64,000 nucleotides of DNA from DATKAS01 sp963733765 (GCA_963733765.1 CAVTEI010000003.1:3224001-3288000); one strand, 5' to 3'. Positions 8,318-20,500 are shown, numbered from the stretch's first letter. The notes: generated by a model from the letters alone, not told the origin. Translations and numbers: made by a program.

Positions 8318-10166
8318 ATGGCAGCGGACACCTTTGACTTCGTCGTGGTGGGAGGCGGGTCAGCCGGAGCAGTCATCGCGTCGAGATTGTCCGAGGACCC
8401 GTCGACGACGGTCGCATTGGTCGAGGCGGGGGGCGTGCCCCCGGCCGCCGAGTCGATGCCCGCGGCGGTCGCCACGCTCCAGCTCAACCCCGAGACCGAC
8501 TGGATGTACACCGCCGACGCCGGCAAAGCCGGCCTCGGCCTCACCGACGGGCGCATGATGATGCCGCGGGGTCGGATGCTCGGAGGCAGCTCGGGCATCA
8601 ACTACATGGCGTATGTCCGCGGTCACCCCGGCGACTTCGATGCGTGGGCCGGCGCGGGCGCCACCGGTTGGAGCTACTCCAACGTGCTCGCGTACTTCAA
8701 GAAGAGCGAGTCCCTCGCCGCCAGCGGCGACATCGTGGTCGACGCCGACGCCCACAACACGACAGGGCCAATCGGTGTGTCCGTGCGTTCGCCGGTGATC
8801 GCCGGGGCACAGGAGTTCGTCGACGCCGCGGTCGCAGCCGGGATCCCGGCTGGTGACTACAACGGCCGCGAGCGCGGAGGACCCGACGGTGTCGTGTCGC
8901 TGTTGCAGACCACCACCCGGCAGGGAAAGCGGTCGAGCACCTACCACGCCTTCCTCGAAGGTGCGGTTTCAGAGCGACCGAACCTCACGGTGATCACCGG
9001 CGCCCAGGTGACCCGGGTGCTCTTGGACGACGCTGGCCCGCTGACCGCACGCGGCATCGAGTACCGCACCGCTGACGGGACAACGCGAACGGTCACCGCG
9101 GACAAGGAGGTCGTGCTGAGCGCCGGTGCCATCGGCTCACCGCACATCCTCATGCTCTCGGGCATCGGCCCCCGCAAAGAGCTCGAAGCCGCTGGAGTCA
9201 CGTGTCAGCTCGACGCGCCCGATGTCGGCAAGCACCTGAAGGACCACCTGCAGGTCGCCCTGTACTTCCCCGCGCCCGGCGTGGGCGTATCGATGACCGA
9301 GCTCGGCATGTCGCTCGGTCCCGACGCCCTCCGCGCTCCCAACGGGCCGTTGCCCGCCGATCCGGCCGATGACGCGGACATGCCCGACGAGCTGAAGGAG
9401 CTGAAGCAGGAGGCCGAGCGGCGCCTCGCGGGAGTGGGCGACCACGGGACGCAGCCTGGTGTCATCGTCGCTCTACGAGGCGTGCGCCTGGTTCTCGACC
9501 GGCCTCGGCGACCATCACACCCACGACGCCCAGCTCGGCTTCTTCTGCTGCGGCTACACACCCGACCTGTGGCGATTCGTGCTGCGGGTCGATCCCGACG
9601 AGTACTTCGACGACCCGGCCAAGCGGCTGGCGCCGGACGCCGAATCGATGCTCGTCCTCGCCAACCCCGTCCAGCCCCACAGCGAGGGCGAGATCGTGCT
9701 GACCAGTGCCGATCCCAACGAGCATCCCGACATCCGGATGAACTACTTCGACGACCCGCACGACATGCGGGTGATGATCGCGACCCTCCGCAAGGCGCTC
9801 GACGTCGTGGCGAACTGGCCGAGTCACCGCGAGATCGGCCCGCTGTTCGTCCCGCCCGCGCTGGCGGCGAAGCACTCCCACGTCTCGGGCGAGACGCCCA
9901 GCGACGACCTCCTCGAGGACCTCGCTCTGCACTACTCCTGGACCGTGTACCACCCGACTTCGACGTGTCGCATCGGCAGCGTGGTCGATGAGCGCCTACG
10001 GGTCACGGGTGTCGCCGGGCTCCGTGTCGCCGACGCGAGCGTCATGCCCGACGTGGTGAGCGGCAACACCAACGCGGCTTGCATCATGATCGGCGAGAAA
10101 GCCGCGGAGATGATCGCCGCCGACCACGGCGTGAAGTTGGCCGAGTTCGTTCACCCGACTCCCTGA
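8318..10166 (+). CDS. GMC-family FAD oxidoreductase (one frame break)
   Basis: This is a glucose-methanol-choline oxidoreductase of about 616 residues, oxidising an alcohol with FAD. The dinucleotide motif DFVVVGGGSAGAVIA is at residues 6-20, and the GMC signatures are PRGRMLGGSSGINYMAY and GAIGSPHILMLSGIGP. The C-terminal catalytic region is YHPTSTCRIG with VVSGNTNAACI, giving the His and Asn pair. One frame change is needed near 9455. ATG 8318 has GAGGGGG upstream. An acidic insert (PADPADDADMPDELKELKQE) between the FAD and substrate halves is unusual in length. Choline dehydrogenase and other alcohol dehydrogenases of the family cannot be separated here. Confidence 0.87.
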
Positions 10167-10227
10167 CGCGGTCGGGCTGTCGCACGACCCGCAGCAGCCA
10201 GCGGTACATCGCGGGATACTGGGCGCG

Positions 10228-13128
10228 GTGGCTGAGTCCCCGACGGGGACGGTGACGTTTCTGTTCACGGATGTCGAGGGGTCGACCGCGGCTTGGGAGC
10301 AGCACCCCGACGCGATGCGGACGGCTCTTGCCCTGCATGACGAGCTGTTGCGGTCGACGATCTCCACGCACGGTGGTTACGTCTTCTCGACCGCGTGGGG
10401 ACGGGTTCGCGGTTGCCTTCGCGCGGGCGGAGCACGCGATCCGGGCCGCCGTCGAGTCGCAGGTCGCCCTCGCCCGGGCTTCGTGGCCCGACGGCCTTGC
10501 GTTGCGGGTTCGCATGGGCATCCACACCGGCGAGACCGACGAACGCGGCGGCGACTACTTCGGTCCGGCCGTGAATCGGGCCGCACGCGTGATGGACGCC
10601 GCGAACGGGGCACAGATCTTGGTGAGCGCAGCAACGCGAGAAGTCGTGCGGGGCGATCATCCGCAGGTCACGCGATGGGTGGACCTCGGCTTCCACGACC
10701 TCCGCGACGTCATCGAGCCCGTGCGGCTCTATCGCGTCGAGTCCCGTGAGTTCGCGAGCGACAGTCGCCCGCCACGATCAGGGAACGTCTACGAGGGCAA
10801 CCTGCCCACCGTCGCGCTCACGCTCTTCGGTCGGTCAGACGACGTCGAATCGATCGTCAACGAACTTGGACACGCGCGTGTCGTGACCCTCACCGGCGTG
10901 GGAGGCGTCGGCAAGACACGGTTGGCGCTCGAGGTTGGCCGCGTGATGCAGGCGACCGAGTTCGGAGGAGTGTGGTTTGCAGCGCTCGACACCGTTGATC
11001 GCCCCGAGGCGCTCGTGTCGACGCTGCACAGCCTGCTCGGCGTCGACGGAAACTCCGATCGAGATCTGAGCTCGCTGCTCGCGGGGCTGCAGTTTCGCGA
11101 GGCGTTGTTGATCCTGGACAACTGTGAGCACCTGCTCGACGCCGTCGGCCCGGTGGCGGCGGCCATCGCGTCGACATGTCCGGGCGCGCGGGTGCTCGCG
11201 ACGTCACGCGAGCCGTTGGACATCGACGGCGAACGGGTGCGGCCGTGTGCAGCCTCTGCACACCGATGCAGACGGCGCGGCGGTGTCGATGTTCCGGGTG
11301 CGAGCCGAGGAAGTCGGCGCTTCCGTCGATCCCGTTCGTGACAGTGAGGCGATCGTGCAGATCTGTCAGCGTGCTCGACGGCATTCCGCTCGCGATCGAG
11401 CTCGCCGCCGCGAGGACTCGATCGCTGCGGCCGGCCGAGATAGCCGACCGGCTCGATGACATGTTCCGACTGCTGACCGGCGGCAAGAGGGCATCGACCG
11501 AACGGCATCGCACGCTGCGAGCCGCCCTCGAGTGGTCATACGAGCTGCTGACCCCCTCCGAGCAAGTGCTGCTGACCAGGTCAGCGATCTTCTCGGGATC
11601 GTTCTCCCTCGCCGCCGCCGAGGCCCTTGCCGGGACGAGTGATCAGCCCGACGACGAAGTAGTGGATGTGCTCGACCGGCTTGTCGCGCGTTCGCTCCTG
11701 GTGCCCGTCGACGAAGGGGAGGAGACACGCTTCCGGTTGCTCGAACCCGTTCGTCAGCTCGCCCAAGAGAAGCTGGCTGCGACGGGCGAGGGCGACCGGC
11801 TTCGCCGGTGCACACACCAATTGGTACCTCGACCTGATGATTCGTCTCGGCGACCTCTGGCGAACCGGCGGCGATCAAACCGCATGGCCGGTCGCGAAGC
11901 GTGAGCTTCCGAACCTCCGGGCGTGCTTCGATCAGCTGATCGAGTCAGAGCGGGTTGACGACGCCGAACGATTCGTCGTCGCGGCCTTCGGGCCTATCTC
12001 CTGCCAGTTCGATGTCGCCCCGCAGTCCGAATGGGCACCTCGCGCTCGGGCGATCGACCCTGCCCATGTCGGCCCGTCGACGGCGTCGGTGTGCGCGATC
12101 GCAGCGTGGGCGACGACGTCGCAAGCGGACTTCGATGGCGCCGCCCGGTGGCTCCGTCACGGGGTCGACGCCATCGAGGCCGGATCACACGACGATGGAT
12201 TCGTCAGCGCGGCCGCCGTCCACCACGTGCTGGCGGGCGGTGAGCGGGCGGTGAGCGACGACTTCCTCCGCCGGAGCGTCGAGACCGCGCTCGTGAGCGA
12301 TGACCTGCACCGCCAGATCTGGGTGCTCGCCTACGCCGGACGAGTCGAAGAGGCGCTCACGAGGGCGCAGCACCTCGGCAACCGGACGTTGGTCGCGCTC
12401 GTGAGAAGCCGCGGCGGCCGCCCTGTCGACCGAAGGACACGACGAGGCGTGTGAGCTGTTCTGGGAAGCAGCCCAGCGGAGTCACAGCTTCCTCATGCGC
12501 AACCATGCGGCGGTCGGGGTCGGCAACGAGCAGATCCGCAACGGCGCGCCGCTCGACGGTCTCATGCTCCTTCGCGCCCCCGCCCGTGACTGGCTGTCCC
12601 GCGGCGATGCCCGCGTGTGGACGGTGCTCCACGCGATCGCCGTCGGCTTCGCAGTCCTCGCGTGACTTCGAGGCGGCCGCGCGCCTCGCGGGCGCGATCG
12701 GCGACCGTCGGCTGCCCTTCATGAGCCTCAGGAGACGCGCGATGCTCGACACCCTCCTCGATGGTTGCGACGACGCGAGCGCTCGATCGCGCCATGAGGC
12801 TGCGGGCCGCGAGCTCGATGCCGGCACGGCGGTGGCCGAGGCATTGACCCGAATTGCGGCGCTCAGCTCCCGCAGTGGAGAAGACACGACAGCCCGTGCG
12901 CTGACCGATGGCGCCGACCTGACCGCTCGCCAGCGTGAAGTTGCCGAGCTCGTCGCCCGCGGGTTCACCAACAAGCAGATCGCGCAACGCCTGGGCATCA
13001 GCCGGTTCACCGCAGAGACGCACGTCCGGAACATCCTCGAGCGTCTGGGCGCGGCGAGCCGATCGGAGATCGCCACGTGGTTCGCGAGTCAGCCGTTGGG
13101 TGAGGCAGGTACCCCGCTGCGTACCTGA
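10228..13128 (+). CDS. Class III cyclase-NB-ARC ATPase-LuxR regulator (about six frame breaks)
   Basis: This is a multidomain regulator of about 966 residues, of the type represented by Mycobacterium tuberculosis Rv0386, Rv1358 and Rv2488c. Residues 1-180 are a class III cyclase: both metal Asp residues are visible (FLFTDVEGST; GDGFAVAF), as are the transition-state Asn and Arg in VNRAARV. The adenine-selecting Lys is replaced by Ser (VFSTA). Then comes a P-loop ATPase (LTGVGGVGKTRLALEVG, LLILDNCEHLLDAV), a helical repeat region, and a C-terminal LuxR helix-turn-helix (ADLTARQREVAELVARGFTN, KQIAQRLGISRFTAETHVRN). Frame changes fall near 10395, 11245, 11370, 11810, 12412 and 12665. The ligand and targets are unknown. 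Confidence 0.8.
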
Positions 13129-13196
13129 TCTCAGCGATAGCCCGCCGAACTGGCCCTTCGTACCGTCGAAAGAAACGACGTGTATGAGGAGCCGAT

Positions 13197-14068
13197 ATGA
13201 GCGAAACGCACATCCAATCGGATCAGCAGTACAAGGCAGGCGTTCGCCGAGAGTGGGCCATGGCCGCTCCGGGGTGGGAGCGGTGGTTCGAGACCACCGA
13301 GTCCGAGCACGCGGGACGTGTCATCACGCAGGCGCTGCTGGACGCCGCGAAGCTGAAGGCAGGGGACGTGGTTCTCGACGTCGGCGCCGGCTACGGCGAA
13401 CCGGGCCTGAGCGCCGCCGCCGCGGTCGGCCCGACCGGGCACGTCACGTGCTTGGACATCTCGGGCGACATGCTCGCCTTCGCCGAGCGACGAGCCCGCC
13501 AGGCTGGGCTCCGCAACGTCGACTTCGTCGAGGCCGACATCGAGACCGATGCGACTCGAACCGAACTCGTTCGATGCAGTTCTCAGCCGCGCCGCGCTCA
13601 TGTACGCGAGCGATCCGCTGGCCACGCTCCGCCGTCTCAACGCATCTCTGCGCCCCGGCGGCTGCATCGCGATCGCCGTCTGGGCCAGTCCCGATCGAGT
13701 GGCCTTCGCCGTTCCCGTCGGGGTGATGATCGAGATGGGCGTCATCGACCCTCCGCCGCCCGGCCCCGGGCCGTTCGCGCTCGGCGAGGACGGGCTGCTC
13801 GCTGAGCTCGTTCGCTCCGCTGGCTTCGAGGACGTGAGCAGCGGCACGTGCGATCGCAACCTTCGAGACGCTGTCACCCGAGGCGTGCACTCAGTGGCTG
13901 CGAGACGTCGCGCCGCCCATCACGGAGCTCATCGCCCACCACCCGAGAGACGTTCAGGCGAACGTGTGGTCGCGCGTCACCGACGCGTGGGCGCCCTTCC
14001 AAGATGACTCCGGCGCAGTGCGGCTTCCGTGCGCGGCCATCTGGGTCGCCGCACGGCGACCGGGCTGA
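13197..14068 (+). CDS. Class I SAM-dependent methyltransferase, UbiE-like (two frame breaks)
   Basis: This methyltransferase of about 290 residues has SAM motif I VVLDVGAGYGEPGLSAAA near residue 60, motif II HVTCLDISGDMLAFAERRA, and FDAVLSRAALMYASDPLATL as the motif IV region. It closes with WLRDVAPPITELIAHHP and VRLPCAAIWVAARRPG. Frame changes are needed near 13555 and 13850. ATG 13197 has GAGGAG six bases upstream. It lies 68 bases after the LuxR-type regulator and could be a target. The substrate is unknown; the fold is shared by ubiquinone/menaquinone and small-molecule methyltransferases. Confidence 0.8.
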
Positions 14069-14177
14069 GAGCCGCCGAGCGTGGCTACCCCTGGAGGTTG
14101 GTGAGCGCGGCTTGCATCAGGCTCTCGGCGGCCCGCAGGGCGGGGACGTCATCCCGTGTCGATGCGATGATGCGCTC

Positions 14178-15132
14178 ATGGCACGGTTCGCTCACGCATT
14201 CGGTCCCCACGCACCTGACGCCACCTACATCGCGCACTCGTTTCCCGAACAGCTCGCCGACCTCGGCGAGGTGCAGATGAACTACGTGTCTGTCGGCGAT
14301 CCGTCGAAGCCGGCGCTCCTGCTCGTGCCCGGCCAGTCCGAGTCATGGTGGGGCTACGAAGGCGCCTTGCCAATGCTCGCCGAGCACTTCCACGCCTTCG
14401 CTGTCGACCTCCGGGGCCAAGGCCGTTCGAGCAGAACGCCAGGGCGTTACACGCTCGACAACATGGGCAATGATCTCGTCCGCTTCATCGACGTCGTCAT
14501 TGGCCGACCCGTGATCGTGAGCGGCCTCTCGTCGGGCGGCGTCCTTTCGGCGTGGCTCTCCGCCTACGCGAAACCGGACCAGGTCCTCGCGGCGCACTAC
14601 GAGGATCCCCCGCTGTTCGCGTCCCAGGTCAACCCCGCGACCGGCCAAGGGATTCGTCAGGCCATCGGGACCGTGTTCAAGCTCTGGAGCACTTTCCTCG
14701 GTCCCCAATGGTCGATCGGCGACTGGGACGGCATGCGCACCGCCGCGCCCGACGCCGTTCCTTCATGGCTCAGCGCGCTCTTCACTCTCCCCGACGAACC
14801 GCCTCAAAATCTCAAGGAGTACGACCCGGAGTGGGGCGCGGCCTTCTGGAGCGGAACAGTCGCGGCGTCCTGTGATCACGAGGCCATGCTCAGGTCTGTT
14901 CGGGCACCGGTGCTCTTCACCCACCACTTCCGTCACGTCGACGACGCGACCGGCCAGCTGATGGGAGCGATCTCAGATCTCCAAGCTCAACGAGTCATGG
15001 AGCTGCTTCGACGAGGCGTCCGTCGAGGTCGACTACCGGTCCTTCGAATCCATGGGCCACTCGATGCACGGACAGGACCCCAGGCTGTTCACCGACACGC
15101 TCACCGATTGGTCCGCGAAGCTCAGTCTCTGA
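14178..15132 (+). CDS. Alpha/beta-fold hydrolase (one frame break)
   Basis: This hydrolase of about 317 residues begins MARFAHAFGPHAPDATYI. The oxyanion region is LLLVPGQSESWWGYE. The nucleophile is Ser in VSGLSSGGVLSAWLS, the acid is probably in FRHVDDATGQL, and the His is in FESMGHSMHGQDP. The last 35 codons are read in a different frame, with the change near 15015. ATG 14178 lacks a clear ribosome site but gives a sensible N-terminus. It probably cleaves an ester, lactone or C-C bond; no substrate can be named. It is convergent with, and close to, the next methyltransferase gene. Confidence 0.78.
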
Positions 15133-15945
15133 GCGGCAGCGTGTATCAGCCTGCGTGTGGCTACGACGAGCTCGTAGAGGTAGCTGCGTTCGATGACGCC
15201 GCCAAACGAGTCGTCGATCAGCGAGGCGATGTCGTGGAGGAACTGTCGTCTCGGCTCTGGATCAAGGGTATTGACGAGCGAGTCGGTCTGCAGCAGTCCC
15301 GCGTACCGTTCGGTCGTGTACCGAGTTGGAAGCTGGAAGCGCTCTCGTCGCACGCCCGGCGTAAGCCGGAACTGTCTCGAGCTCCGGATAGCTCACGGGC
15401 ACCTCGTCAGCGTGCGGTGGTCTGAATGTGAGGTCGGCGGCGAGGCCGTAGCGGAGGTAGGCCTGCTGGGAGGCTTCGAAAAAGCCGGTGGTCCCGCCCC
15501 GCACGTGGTGGGTGTGCAGGACCGCGAGGCTTCCGCCCGACCGGAGCAGCGCCGGCGGCTTGGTGACGCGCAGGTCGGGGTCGAGCCAGTGGAACGCGTT
15601 GGCGACCACAACCGCGTCGAAGAGCTCGCTCGGCACGGGCCAATCCTCGAAGGGCGCGCACTCGACAGCTGCGGTGGGGAACGGCGACAGGTTCCGTGCG
15701 GCGATCACCGCGAGTCGAGCGCCGGGCTCGACGCAGGTGAGGTTCGCACCAGTGGCGGCGAGGGCAACGCTGAGCTGACCGGTGCCGCAGCCGAACTCGA
15801 CGATCCGCGTACGCGTGCCGATGCCGGTGGCCTTGATGAGCGCGTCCACGACCGGCGCCGGCGGCGCTGGCCGGTAGCGGTCGTAAAGGTCCGCGACCGC
15901 CTCGAACGAATCACCTCGCCGACACGGTTCGACTCCCTCCCCCAC
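15033..15945 (-). CDS. Class I SAM-dependent methyltransferase (one frame break, 3' end uncertain)
   Basis: This is a small-molecule methyltransferase with motif I TRIVEFGCGTGQLSVALA, motif II LTCVEPGARLAVIAARNL and VVVANAFHWLDPDLRV. The C-terminal half is ERFQLPTRYTTERYAGLLQT, then SYLYELVVATRR. One frame change is needed near 15355. The family normally ends soon after the last block, at about 15145, but here the frame continues to 15033, overlapping the convergent hydrolase gene by about 100 bases. A second base error near 15145 is therefore likely. GTG 15945 lies 15 bases beyond the stop of the DinB-ankyrin gene, so it belongs to that minus-strand group. Confidence 0.72.
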
Positions 15946-15960
15946 CGTCCGTCACCCCTG

Positions 15961-16836
15961 TCAAGCGTCGGCGCTGAGGTACTCGATCACCGCGTCGTAG
16001 TCGCTGCCGAGCGCGTTCGGGCCGCCCATCCGCTTCGACATCGTCTGCGCCCAGACGAGCGGGCTCACCTTGTAGACGGTGTCGATCGCGTCGGTGCGGG
16101 CGCCACGCTCGACGAGCGTGCGGACGAGGTCGATGCGGCCGAGGCCGGCGGCGTGGTGCAGTGGCGACGCGGCGACACCTTCGGGGTTCACGTCGAAGCC
16201 CAGGTCGACAAGCCGCGCGGCGGCGTCCCACTTCCCGGCCGACGCGAGGTCGGCGACCAACGCGGGCCGGCGCGCCCTCAGGTCGTCGAGCTGCGAGGTG
16301 TCGCCGGCGAGGATCTCGGCGAGGACGTCGTCTGTCGTGGCCGCGGCCAGGTAGAGATCGCGCAGCAAGCCGATCTCCGCGGCATGGTGGATCAGCTCGT
16401 CGATGATGTGCACCGCGAACGTGAAGCGATCGGGCCAGCCCTCGGCCGGGTCGAGGAGCCGCCCTGAGTCCGTGGCCGCGAGATAGCCGCGCCACGTCGC
16501 GAACGCGCGCTCGAGAAGCGAGATCGCCTCCGCCGCGGACATCGTGATCCAGATCTCGTCGACATCGGCGGCGGGCGGGACGCCGAGCACGCGGTGACAG
16601 CGGTGCTCGCGCAGCAGGTCGATGATGTGCGTGAGCCGCCATGCGATCGTCGTGATCGGCGCGGGCGCAACCGGCATCAGGCCGAAGTCGAACCGCACGC
16701 CCGCCGGCGTGTCGCGCACGGACCACGTCAGTGGCGCGGGCTCCCACAGGTATTCATCGTCGGTGAGACCGTCGAGACGCGTGTGAAGCCGGTTGTACGC
16801 CTTCTCGGAGAGAGCGATCAGGTGGGTCGTCGTCAC
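15961..16836 (-). CDS. DinB-like domain fused to ankyrin repeats
   Basis: This intact protein has 291 residues. Residues 1-170 form a DinB/DfsB-like four-helix bundle: HTRLDGLTDDEYLWEPAP is typical, and the metal-binding His residues lie in LTHIIDLL and in HIIDELIHHAAEIG. Residues 190-291 are ankyrin-type repeats (WDAAARLVDLGFDVNPEGVA; SPLHHAAGLGRIDLVRTLVE; RGARTDAIDTVYKVSPLVWA). DinB proteins are thiol-dependent or metal-dependent enzymes, and ankyrin repeats bind partners. GTG 16836 overlaps the stop of the upstream VOC gene by four bases (GTGA), so the two are translationally coupled. Function is unknown; detoxification or thiol transfer on a VOC-processed substrate is possible. Confidence 0.85.
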   Translation of the reverse strand: MTTTHLIALSEKAYNRLHTRLDGLTDDEYLWEPAPLTWSVRDTPAGVRFDFGLMPVAPAPITTIAWRLTHIIDLLREHRCHRVLGVPPAADVDEIWITMSAAEAISLLERAFATWRGYLAATDSGRLLDPAEGWPDRFTFAVHIIDELIHHAAEIGLLRDLYLAAATTDDVLAEILAGDTSQLDDLRARRPALVADLASAGKWDAAARLVDLGFDVNPEGVAASPLHHAAGLGRIDLVRTLVERGARTDAIDTVYKVSPLVWAQTMSKRMGGPNALGSDYDAVIEYLSADA

Positions 16837-17396
16837 GCGCGAAAGCGTTCAGCGAGGTGTTCACCGCGGCGGTCGTAGAACGCAGCGAGATCGCCGAACT
16901 CCGGCTCGTCGGCGAAAGCAGCCTGGGTCGTTGCGACGATGTCGTCGTTCGACTTCGTCAGGTCGAGCGGCTTCGCTTGCGGTTGTTGGACGTGCCAGGG
17001 CGTGTCGATGAAAACCTCGACGCCGTTGTGCTCGGGATCCTCGAAGTAGATCGACCAGGCGTTGCCATGGGTCAGCGGCATGATGGCGGTCACCTCAGGG
17101 TGCGCCTCGAGCGTGGCAAGGAGCGCCTTGAGGTCATCGAGCGTTCCCGCCGATCGGTAAGCCGTGTGGTGGACGGAGTTCGAGTTCTCTGTGTCCGGAC
17201 GACCGGTGATGAGCGCCAGCTGGTGGTGGTGGTTCGCGATCTGCGACAGGAAGACGATCTCATTGGGGCCGATCGGTCCTCGATCGGCGACCTCGAAGCC
17301 GAGAACTTCGCTGTAGAACGTGATCATCTTCTCGACGTCGTGCACATACACGACGGTGTGGGCGACCTCGAGTCGGAGTTGGGCGCTGGTGTCCAT
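16833..17396 (-). CDS. VOC-family (glyoxalase/dioxygenase superfamily) protein
   Basis: This intact 187-residue protein has the two half-folds of the vicinal-oxygen-chelate family. VAHTVVYVHDVEKMITFYSE carries the first metal His, NSVHHTAYRSAGTLDDLKAL carries the second, and WSIYFEDPEHNGVEVFIDTP carries the Glu ligand. A C-terminal tail (SNDDIVATTQAAFADEPEF) continues past the fold. ATG 17396 is chosen because similarity begins there. It is the intact relative of the damaged gene at 2826-3103 and is coupled to the DinB-ankyrin gene. It could be an extradiol dioxygenase or an isomerase. Confidence 0.83.
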   Translation of the reverse strand: MDTSAQLRLEVAHTVVYVHDVEKMITFYSEVLGFEVADRGPIGPNEIVFLSQIANHHHQLALITGRPDTENSNSVHHTAYRSAGTLDDLKALLATLEAHPEVTAIMPLTHGNAWSIYFEDPEHNGVEVFIDTPWHVQQPQAKPLDLTKSNDDIVATTQAAFADEPEFGDLAAFYDRRGEHLAERFRA

Positions 17397-17551
17397 GTCG
17401 CAATCATAAAGATCAGCGTTCGGGCGAACCTGCGAACTGCGACCCGCACTGGCGCCCGCTGCGCTTGACGTATCGCGTTCGGGCTCGTACGTTCCGCGTG
17501 GCCCGGGCGTCAGTCCTGGCAGGCCGGGAACGCTCGACGAGAGGGGGATCC

Positions 17552-20500
17552 GTGAGGATTCGTCGTGGAGCTCTGGCGGCAGGCCTGGCGTTCGCACTGG
17601 TCGCCGCTGTGGGTGGGTCGGCCGGTGCCGAGGCACGCAACGCGCCGTCCCAGGCGCAGTCCGAGTCGCCCGGCCCGCGCCTGCAGATGTACGAGGCCAC
17701 AGTCGACGCTGCGACGGCGAACCGACTCGCCGACGAGGGCTACGAGATCGTCTTGACCGAGCAGGTCCGAGGCGGGGTCCGCATCGTCTTGGTGCTGTAC
17801 CCAACCGAGCGCAAGGCGATCGAGAAGCAGGGAATCGACCTCACGGTCTGGACCAACAGCGAGGGCGTCACGGCTACCGAGTTGGCCAAGCAGCAGAAGG
17901 ACGCGGGTTTCAAGGTCTTCCAGGACTACGACGGGCCTGACGGCATTCGGGCCTACCTCGCTCAGATCGCGGCCGCCAACCCCGGCCTGCTGAAGCTCGA
18001 GGTGATCGGCCAGACCTACGGCACCGACCCCGAGGGAGACGGCTCCCGATACGCCGCGCGACATCGTCGCGCTCAAGCTCACGGCCGACGCCAACAGAGT
18101 GCCCGACAACAGCCGGCCAGCGGCGCTCTACACGCTCGCTGCAGCACGCGCGTGAATGGATCAGCGTCGAGGTCAACCAACGTCTGCTCGAGTACCTCAT
18201 CAAGATGTACAGAGAAAAGAAGCCGGACATCGTGAACCTGCTGCAGACCACGGAGCTCTGGTTCGTGCTGGTCGCCAACCCCGACGGGTATCAGTACACG
18301 TTCGACTATGACCGCCTGTGGCGAAAGAACCTCCGCGACAACGACGGCGACAACCAGATCACGCCGCTCGACGGGGTCGATCCCAACCGCAACTTCCCTG
18401 AGCACTGGAAGTTCGACGACGAGGGGTCGGCATCGATCACGTCCGATGAGACCTACCGCGGGCCCAGCGCCCGCCTCCGAGCCGGAGACCCAGGCGTTGA
18501 TCGGTCCTTGTACAACCGCGTCGACTTCCGGTTCCACGTGAACTACCACTCGTTCGGCGAGCTGTTGCTCTACACATTCGGGTTCCAGGTGAACTCCCCG
18601 TCGGCCGACGACCCGATCTACGTCGCGCTCTCAGGCACCGACCAGAAGCCGGCGATCGACGGCTTCAACCCGGGTGTCGGCGCCGACCTCTACACGACGA
18701 ACGGCGAGACGACCGACTACGCGCACGCGCACGGGCAGGTGCGCTGGCGTGGACGCCCGAACTCGGCGACGGGCCGCACGACGACGGCTTCGTGTTCCCT
18801 GACAAAGAGGGTCAAGTCCAAAGCGAGTTCTCGAAGAACCTGCCCTTCGCCCTGTCGGTCGCCAAGTCGACAGTCGATCCCGACGACCCCGTGTCCCACA
18901 CCAAGATCGAGACCGAGCCGTTCTACCTCAACGTCGCGGACATCGACCCGCAGAAGAGCTGGAACCCGATGAGCGACTTCCGGTTCGCGCACTCCTACAA
19001 CGGTTCGGCTCAACCGGTGCAGATCCTGGCGAAGCGCGACATCAATGGGGACGGAGCGGAGGATCCGGTCACAGTGCATTACTCGATCAACGGCGGCCCG
19101 CCGCTCGACACGCCCGACCGAGGAGTGGGACGGCGGCTACCGCTACGGCAAGTCCGGGCGACGTCTACTACCACATCGTCCAGGGCACGATCACCGGTGC
19201 CATCGAGGGCGACAAGGTGCAAGGTCTGGTTCACCGGCGGTGGCGCGACGAGCGACTCGTTCACGTTCGACGTTGTCGGTTCGGCCCCGAAGGATGTCCT
19301 GGTGGTGGCCGCAGAGGACTACAGCGGGCACCGTCCAACGAGCCGGCCTATACGTCGACCGCCGGCACCGCACTTCCTCTCGCTACTACACCGAGGCCCT
19401 AACCGCGAACGGCATCTAGTTCGATGTCTACGACATCGACGCCCGGGGCCGCACGGCGCCCGACCATCTCGGCGTGCTCGGCCACTACGAGGCCGTCGTG
19501 TGGTACACGGGCAACGACTTGCTCACCCGCGATTCCCGGGCAACCAGGCGGCACCGGCGCGGCGACGCTCGCGAACAACGAGATGCTCGAGCTGCGCGCC
19601 TACCTCAACGAGGGTGGTCGGCCTGCTCTACACCGGCCGCAACGCCGGATGGCAGTACGCCAACGCCTTCGATTACAACCCGGTGAGCACGCCGCCGTTC
19701 TGCGACAACGTCGACCAGTCGGTCGACGACGGGTGCTTGCTGCTGTCCGACGACTTCCTGCAGTACTGGCTCGGCGCCGCAACTGCTTCATCGAGGACGG
19801 CGGCACCGACCCGGACCGGCGAGCCGTTCCCGCTGGCCGGCAACGCCGGCGGCCCGTTCGCCGGACTCGGCGTGGACGCTGAACGGCGGCGACAGCGCCG
19901 ACAACCACCATCCCGATCCGGGCGCGTGGCACGACGCAGTCGTTCCTGACCACGAGCAGCCTGCCAAGCCGGCGGACGAGTTCCCGCAGTTCACCAGCGA
20001 TCGCGCTCGCGATCGTGGCAGACCGGAGTCGGCGGGAGCGTTCAGCCCGCACACCGGTGACTAGTACGTCTACTCCGACCGGGCCGACATCACGTACAAG
20101 CGGCTTGACGCGCACGATCGACCTCACGGCGTCTGGACCCCGGTGCGCGCTGCCGAGCTGGATTTCTGCGATGTCATTCGACACCGAGGCCGACTGGGAC
20201 TTCCTGTTCGTCGAGGCGCACACCGGACGGACTCCGGACGACGACTGGACCACATTGCCGGACCATGAACGGCCACACCAGCCAGAACCTCGGCGACCCG
20301 ACCGTCGGCGACTCGTGCTCGTCGGGCTGGCACACCGATCCCAACAACGAGATCCATCCGTTCCTCGCCCACTACCAGACGTGGAACGGCCCCGACGCGG
20401 CATGCGATCCGGCCGGCACGACGGGCGAGTGGAACGCCGCGTCCGGCCGCTCGAGCGGCTGGGAGGACTGGAGCGGTCGACCTGTCCGAGTTACGCCGGA

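Noticed and set aside
10228..13128. Several small separate regulatory genes in this stretch
   Set aside because: The fragments in different frames are consecutive parts of one known architecture (cyclase, P-loop ATPase, LuxR), with no starts or ribosome sites at the breaks.
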